Shown here: piece by piece, positions 5,694-8,891 of the stretch
Layout of the letters: every line of letters begins with the position of its first letter
Numbering within the stretch: the first letter of the stretch is position 1
From: Comamonadaceae bacterium
GTDB lineage: Bacteria; Pseudomonadota; Gammaproteobacteria; Burkholderiales; Burkholderiaceae_C
Direction of reading: 5' to 3'
DNA: 8,891 nucleotides
Assembly (NCBI GenBank): GCA_947457975.1
Contig: CANGYC010000084.1
Location: forward strand, 1 to 8,891
Translations under genes and position numbers: made by a program
Notes under the pieces: generated by a model
Database searches by the model: none
Told to the model about the DNA's origin: nothing
Seen by the model: the letters and a program-made list of their open reading frames with translations, nothing else

Positions 5694-6298
5694 CGGTAAA
5701 CAATCTCAGCGCGACGGTTCTTTTGAAAGGCCTCTTCGGACTCGCCCATGGCGGCAGGCTTTTCCTTGCCAAGACTCACCGCCTCGATCTGGGCCTCGCT
5801 CACGCCCAGCAGGCCCAGGGCGCGTCGCACCGCCTCGGAACGCTTCTGACCCAGCGCCAGGTTGTATTCCCGCCCACCGCGATCGTCGGTGTGGCCCTCG
5901 ATAGAAATGCGACGATTTTTGTCGGCGTTGAGAAAGCGCGCATGGCCCTCGATGACCGCCTGAAACTCAGGCTTGATCGCGAAGCTGTCGTAGTCGAACA
6001 AGATGACACGCGCCACATTCACAGGGCCGGCTGCAGCAGCGGCCGCAGCAGCGGCGGCCGTGGGCGCCAACTGCAAGGGCGCCACGCTGCGGGGGGTGGT
6101 CGGCGTTGGGGCGGCCAGAGCGATGGGGACCCCGGGGCCGGCCGCGCCGCTGGAAGCTGCATCACCTGCGGCGCCAGCTGTGCTGGCCCCAGCGCGGTCC
6201 TCAACCGGCACGTCGCTGAGTTTGACGTTCGAGCCGCAAGCGGCCAGCGTGAGGGTCAGGCTGATCAGGGCAATCTTGGACAAGGCGTAACGCAACAT
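5690..6298 (-). CDS. pal: Peptidoglycan-associated outer-membrane lipoprotein Pal
   Basis: 202 aa. Pal anchors the outer membrane to peptidoglycan and binds TolB and TolA. The signal peptide ends in a lipobox LTLAAC, with lipidated Cys21, followed by Gly-Ser (no Asp at +2, so sorting to the outer membrane is expected). Residues ~22-92 form a long flexible Ala/Gly/Pro linker that includes a run of ten alanines (81-90). The OmpA_C domain (~95-202) shows VILFDYDSFAIKPEF, ISIEGHTDDRGGREYNLALG (131-150), QKRSEAVRRAL and KNRRAEIVYR, with the Asp and Arg residues that hold diaminopimelate. The start is fixed by AGAGAGG six bases before ATG 6298; the frame stays open to 6445, but the extra part is not Pal-like. 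The gene follows tolB by 67 bp and overlaps cpoB. Confidence 0.96.
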   Translation of the reverse strand: MLRYALSKIALISLTLTLAACGSNVKLSDVPVEDRAGASTAGAAGDAASSGAAGPGVPIALAAPTPTTPRSVAPLQLAPTAAAAAAAAAAGPVNVARVILFDYDSFAIKPEFQAVIEGHARFLNADKNRRISIEGHTDDRGGREYNLALGQKRSEAVRRALGLLGVSEAQIEAVSLGKEKPAAMGESEEAFQKNRRAEIVYR

Positions 6299-6304
6299 GG
6301 ATTT

Positions 6305-6311
6305 CCTCTCT
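6305..6311 (-). promoter_or_regulatory. Strong Shine-Dalgarno of pal
   Basis: On the - strand AGAGAGG (6311-6305) lies six bases before the ATG at 6298-6296. This strong site selects the lipoprotein start over the longer open frame and fits the high abundance expected of Pal. The 67-bp tolB-pal spacer shows no convincing separate promoter. Confidence 0.75.
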
Positions 6312-6365
6312 GGATGTGAAGTGTTTTGTTTGGAATGAGGTGGAAAAGCGCCGCAAGCCGAGCTG

Positions 6366-7667
6366 TCAGCGCATGAAGGGACCCCAGTCGGGCTCGCGAA
6401 TGTCGCCGCTCTGTCCGCTGAGCCTGGTTTTGATACGGCCGTCAATTGTGGTGGTCATAAGAGCCTCGCGGCCTTGTTGCTGAGTGGCATAGAGGATGAG
6501 CCGGCCATTTGGCGCAAAGCTGGGATTTTCATCGGCCGTGGTATCTGTCAAGGAGCTCACGTTGGATGTGGCCAAGTCCATCACCTGCAGTTTATAGGCC
6601 CCGCCCACGCGTGAAATGTAGGCCAGGTTCTTGCCATCCGGGCTGATCGCAGGGGAGATGTTGTAGCTGCCCGAGAAGGTGACGCGTTCAGCGCCGCCGC
6701 CGCTGGCTGCCATGCGGTAGATCTGGGGGGCCCCGCCCCGGTCGCTCACGAAATAGATAAGCCGGCCATCGGGCGAGAACACCGGCTCGGTGTCGATGCT
6801 GTTTGATTGAGTCAGGCGCCGGGGCTCACCACCGGCCAGATTGATGGCGAACAGCTGTGAGCCACCCTCGCGGCTGAGCGTGGCCACCAGTTGCCGTCCA
6901 TCGGGCGACCAGGTAGGGGCACTGTTGGAGCCCCGGAAATCGGCCACCAGGCGGCGCCGACCGGTGTGCAGTTCGTGCACATAGATTACTGGCTTGCGGG
7001 ACTCGAAGGACACGTAAGCCAGTTGGGTGCCGCTGGGAGACCATGACGGGGAAATGATGGGCTCCGTGATGGGCAGCGCCGATTGGGCGTTTTCGCCATC
7101 GGAATCAGCCACCCACAGATTGAAACGTTGGGCCACGCGGGTGACATAGGCGATGCGGGTGGCGAACACCCCTTTTTCGCCGGTCAGCTTCTCGTGAACG
7201 AAATCGGCAATGCGGTGCGCCATCAAACGCAGTTCACCCGGCACGACGGCGTAACTCATGGTGCCCAGGTCTTGGGAACGCACCACGTCCCACAGGCGCA
7301 TCCGCACGTCAAAGCGCCCATCGGCCAAGGGGTTGATGCTGCCAGCCACCATGAAGTCGGCGCCGCGCTGGCGCCAGATGCCCGTGTCCGGACGAGCCAC
7401 TTCATCGGCGACCATGCCTGCCGCATCGATCGAGCGAAACAGGCCGCTGCGCTCGAGGTCCGCGCGCACGATTGCGCTGATCTTTTGGGGCGCTAAGGCC
7501 TCGCCGCGAAAAGCCGGCAAGGCAATGGGCAACTGGGTGATGCCGATACCGCTGACGTCGACACGAAACTGGGCATGGGCTGAGCCGAAAAGAGCCAAGG
7601 CGCCGGCCCCGGCGGCCTGTTTGAGGAAGCCTCGCCGGGCCCCGGCATTGATCATGGTCTCACTCAT
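6366..7667 (-). CDS. tolB: Tol-Pal system periplasmic beta-propeller protein TolB, with Tat-like signal peptide
   Basis: 433 aa from ATG 7667. TolB is the periplasmic partner of Pal that shuttles between Pal and the TolQRA motor. The N-terminus carries ARRGFLKQ (10-17) and a Gly/Ala-rich hydrophobic stretch ending FGSAHA|Q (cleavage near residue 32). This matches the twin-arginine consensus (RRxFLK) instead of an ordinary Sec signal. The N-terminal alpha/beta domain (~34-165) includes QKISAIVRADLERSGLF. The six-bladed propeller (~166-430) shows blade motifs SWSPSG (208-213), TWSPDG (252-257), VFSPDG (296-301), AISPDG (340-345) and SFAPNG (384-388), and it ends in REPDWGPFMR. The start overlaps the glycosyltransferase stop by 8 bp. 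ATG 7655 (429 aa, 4 bases after that stop) and ATG 7682 (438 aa) are alternatives, and none has a good ribosome site. tolQRA is not upstream, which is unusual. Confidence 0.95.
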   Translation of the reverse strand: MSETMINAGARRGFLKQAAGAGALALFGSAHAQFRVDVSGIGITQLPIALPAFRGEALAPQKISAIVRADLERSGLFRSIDAAGMVADEVARPDTGIWRQRGADFMVAGSINPLADGRFDVRMRLWDVVRSQDLGTMSYAVVPGELRLMAHRIADFVHEKLTGEKGVFATRIAYVTRVAQRFNLWVADSDGENAQSALPITEPIISPSWSPSGTQLAYVSFESRKPVIYVHELHTGRRRLVADFRGSNSAPTWSPDGRQLVATLSREGGSQLFAINLAGGEPRRLTQSNSIDTEPVFSPDGRLIYFVSDRGGAPQIYRMAASGGGAERVTFSGSYNISPAISPDGKNLAYISRVGGAYKLQVMDLATSNVSSLTDTTADENPSFAPNGRLILYATQQQGREALMTTTIDGRIKTRLSGQSGDIREPDWGPFMR

Positions 7668-8445
7668 CCTTTGGTTTCTCATGTGTTTGACCCAAGCAAT
7701 ACAACTCGAAGTATTTTCCGAAAGCGGCCTGAGCCTGCATGGTACACACCGCGAACCCCATGGCGCCGTCCAGAAAGCCCAGGCGAAAAAAGTAGCTTCG
7801 AAAAAAGGCCAGCAGGCCCGACAGCGCAGCGCGGGCCATGGTGGTTCGCCGGCCCTGGGCATGGCGCTGGCGGGCCCAATCCCGGCTGTAGCGCTCGAGC
7901 TTGCGCCAGTAATGCTCAGGCGTGGGATAGCTGAAATGCAGCAGGGGAGACTTCAGGCGCAGGATGCGGGTGCGGGGATCGGCAAGGCGCAGAGATTCGT
8001 GCACCAGGTCTTCGCTGAATCGGGCTTCACCGCGCCTAAAAAGCCGCAGCACGTGGTCGGGGGTCCAGCCGCAGTGGCGAATCCAGACGCCGCAGAACTG
8101 GGTCAGGCGTGGGATCTCGAAGGCTACAGACTCGCCGGGGCCCACACGGGCCAGCTGGGCCTCGATCTCCTGCTGCAAAGCCGGGCTGACCCGTTCATCG
8201 GCGTCGATGGACAGCACCCATTCTTCGCGTGCCAGGTCAAGGGCTCGGTTTTTCTGGGGGCCAAAGCCAGGCCAGTCTGCCTGCACGCTCACCTCGGCCC
8301 TCAGACTTTGTGCCAAGGCGACGGTGTGGTCTGTGCTGCCGGAGTCCACCACAACACGCTGATTGGCGAATTGCACCGAGGCCAGGCAGGCCTGGATGTT
8401 GGCGCTTTCGTTGTGGGCGATGACGATGACGGACAGGAGGCCCAA
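7660..8445 (-). CDS. Family 2 glycosyltransferase, WaaE/KdtX-like (LPS core)
   Basis: 261 aa. This GT-A fold enzyme is of the WaaE type, which adds a sugar (beta-glucose in Klebsiella) to the inner core of lipopolysaccharide at the cytoplasmic face. Visible motifs are LSVIVIAHNESANI (4-17), VDSGSTD (33-39), the DWPGFGPQKNRAL segment (57-69) that is typical of the subgroup, the metal-binding DADE (81-84), SEDLVHE (144-150) as the likely acceptor/catalytic region, and an amphipathic membrane-associated C-terminal part FFRSYFFRLGFLDGAMGF (214-231). The start is noncanonical: TTG 8445 is the only usual start in frame between an upstream TAG and the core fold, and no Shine-Dalgarno precedes it. 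The stop overlaps the tolB start. A partial O-antigen-ligase-like gene upstream supports an LPS role. The sugar and acceptor cannot be told from sequence. Confidence 0.88.
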   Translation of the reverse strand: MGLLSVIVIAHNESANIQACLASVQFANQRVVVDSGSTDHTVALAQSLRAEVSVQADWPGFGPQKNRALDLAREEWVLSIDADERVSPALQQEIEAQLARVGPGESVAFEIPRLTQFCGVWIRHCGWTPDHVLRLFRRGEARFSEDLVHESLRLADPRTRILRLKSPLLHFSYPTPEHYWRKLERYSRDWARQRHAQGRRTTMARAALSGLLAFFRSYFFRLGFLDGAMGFAVCTMQAQAAFGKYFELYCLGQTHEKPKDE

Positions 8446-8549
8446 AATGGAATCAATAGCAAAGGCTTGAGACTAACGGCCCTCAGTAAGGCCATCAGCC
8501 TGTGAGGATAGCAGAGCACACCAGAGTGCCAGCTACCCAACCAGGCTGA

Positions 8550-8891
8550 TCAAGGCTGCTTTTCCTGGTGGTCAGGCGTATCGAGCAAGAAGAGCAGGAG
8601 GACGCTGAGGGACAGCATCACGCCGTAGTAGTTGTGGATGGTGTTGAGGCTAGTCAGTCCGCTGCTCCAATGGATCCAGGCCAGACCTGCGAACCCCAGA
8701 CTCATGCCCAGACTCCGCATCCTGGCCAGCCATGCCAGCCAGACCAAACCCATCACCGATAGCGCATAGCTGGCCAAGCCAAGGACACCATGGCCAAACC
8801 AGATACTGAGAAGGTCGCTGTGGAGATGACTGAGCGATCGGATGACTTCGGATCTATTACCATCCCCAAGGTCCCTGACCCACGAGCCCAG
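8550..8891 (-). CDS. Polytopic membrane protein resembling O-antigen ligase/polymerase, C-terminal end (partial)
   Basis: The - strand frame is open from the right edge (8891) to TGA 8552-8550, giving 113 residues of a gene that starts outside the window. The segment SHLHSDLLSIWFGHGVLGL begins about 20 residues in. It resembles the His-x-His-(S/N)-(D/E) plus 'G..GL' pattern in the last periplasmic loop of Wzy/WaaL-type proteins. Three hydrophobic spans follow, and NTIHNYYG precedes the last. WaaL joins O-antigen or other polymers to the lipid A core in the periplasm. The neighbouring WaaE-like transferase supports an LPS context. The family call is tentative because the diagnostic large loop is cut off. 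A shorter start at TTG 8777 is possible in principle, but the membrane-protein pattern continues upstream of it. Confidence 0.6.
   Translation of the reverse strand: MGSWVRDLGDGNRSEVIRSLSHLHSDLLSIWFGHGVLGLASYALSVMGLVWLAWLARMRSLGMSLGFAGLAWIHWSSGLTSLNTIHNYYGVMLSLSVLLLFLLDTPDHQEKQP

Noticed and set aside
4785..5699. + strand open frame (304 codons) opposite cpoB
   Set aside because: It is a shadow of the well-supported CpoB gene, with Leu/Gly/Gln-rich content and no domain or ribosome site.
6299..6445. Longer pal frame from 6445
   Set aside because: The extra 49 residues precede a perfect lipoprotein signal and overlap the tolB end. The strong ribosome site sits before ATG 6298.
7668..7862. 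A 498-codon tolB frame starting at 7862
   Set aside because: The extra ~65 residues lie out of frame inside the glycosyltransferase and look like a shadow translation. The signal peptide begins after the later ATGs.
7258..8505. + strand open frame (415 codons) opposite tolB and the glycosyltransferase
   Set aside because: Both - strand proteins are clearly recognised. The + frame crosses two genes and shows no conserved motif.
8301..8540. A - strand frame with ATGs (from 8540) running into the glycosyltransferase, considered as a frameshifted N-terminus
   Set aside because: Family 2 glycosyltransferases normally begin with the LSVIVIAHNE strand already present in the TTG-started frame, so no extra N-terminus is needed.

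Overview
This window looks like chromosomal DNA from a GC-rich Gram-negative bacterium. It is most likely a betaproteobacterium of the order Burkholderiales, possibly Comamonadaceae-like. That placement is inferred from the TolB, Pal and CpoB protein sequences recalled from memory and from the base composition; no search was run. I see no insertion sequence, phage gene, CRISPR array or rRNA.

Left part (1-2593, + strand): a flagellar-motor-type operon. It holds the last 41 codons of a MotA-like stator protein, a complete MotB-like protein (129-1172), and a large membrane protein (about 1190-2593). The last has a degenerate AAA-type N-terminal domain, one membrane segment, a long Ala/Pro/Thr linker and a C-terminal SPOR domain, which is a DamX-like layout.

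Middle (2641-2843): this operon converges on a tRNA-Lys(UUU) gene on the - strand (2681-2756, CCA encoded). Between them lies a strong hairpin that serves as the tRNA terminator. The only good -10 box for the tRNA lies across the stop codon of the next gene.

Right part (2839-8891, all - strand, listed in transcription order from the right edge): the C-terminus of a membrane protein resembling O-antigen ligase; a WaaE-like family 2 glycosyltransferase; tolB; pal; cpoB (ybgF); a YeeE/YedE sulfur-compound transporter; and tcdA, the enzyme that makes cyclic t6A37 in tRNA. Several neighbours overlap: glycosyltransferase/tolB by about 8 bp, pal/cpoB by 4 bp, and yeeE/tcdA by 4 bp. This suggests long polycistronic messages.

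How the genes may work together: tolB, pal and cpoB encode the periplasmic and outer-membrane half of the Tol-Pal envelope-constriction machine. Here they are preceded by lipopolysaccharide genes instead of tolQRA. MotAB and TolQR are related ion-driven motors, and MotB, Pal and SPOR proteins all bind peptidoglycan, so the whole window has an envelope theme. The other theme is tRNA-Lys. TcdA acts on A37 of ANN-decoding tRNAs, and the tRNA gene right after tcdA is such a substrate. The YeeE transporter coupled to tcdA could supply sulfur of the kind used for 2-thiouridine at position 34 of the same tRNA; that last link is speculative.

No intergenic stretch exceeds 300 bases. The largest are 2757-2838 (tRNA leader), 4818-4895 (cpoB-yeeE), 6299-6365 (tolB-pal) and 8446-8549 (upstream of the glycosyltransferase).
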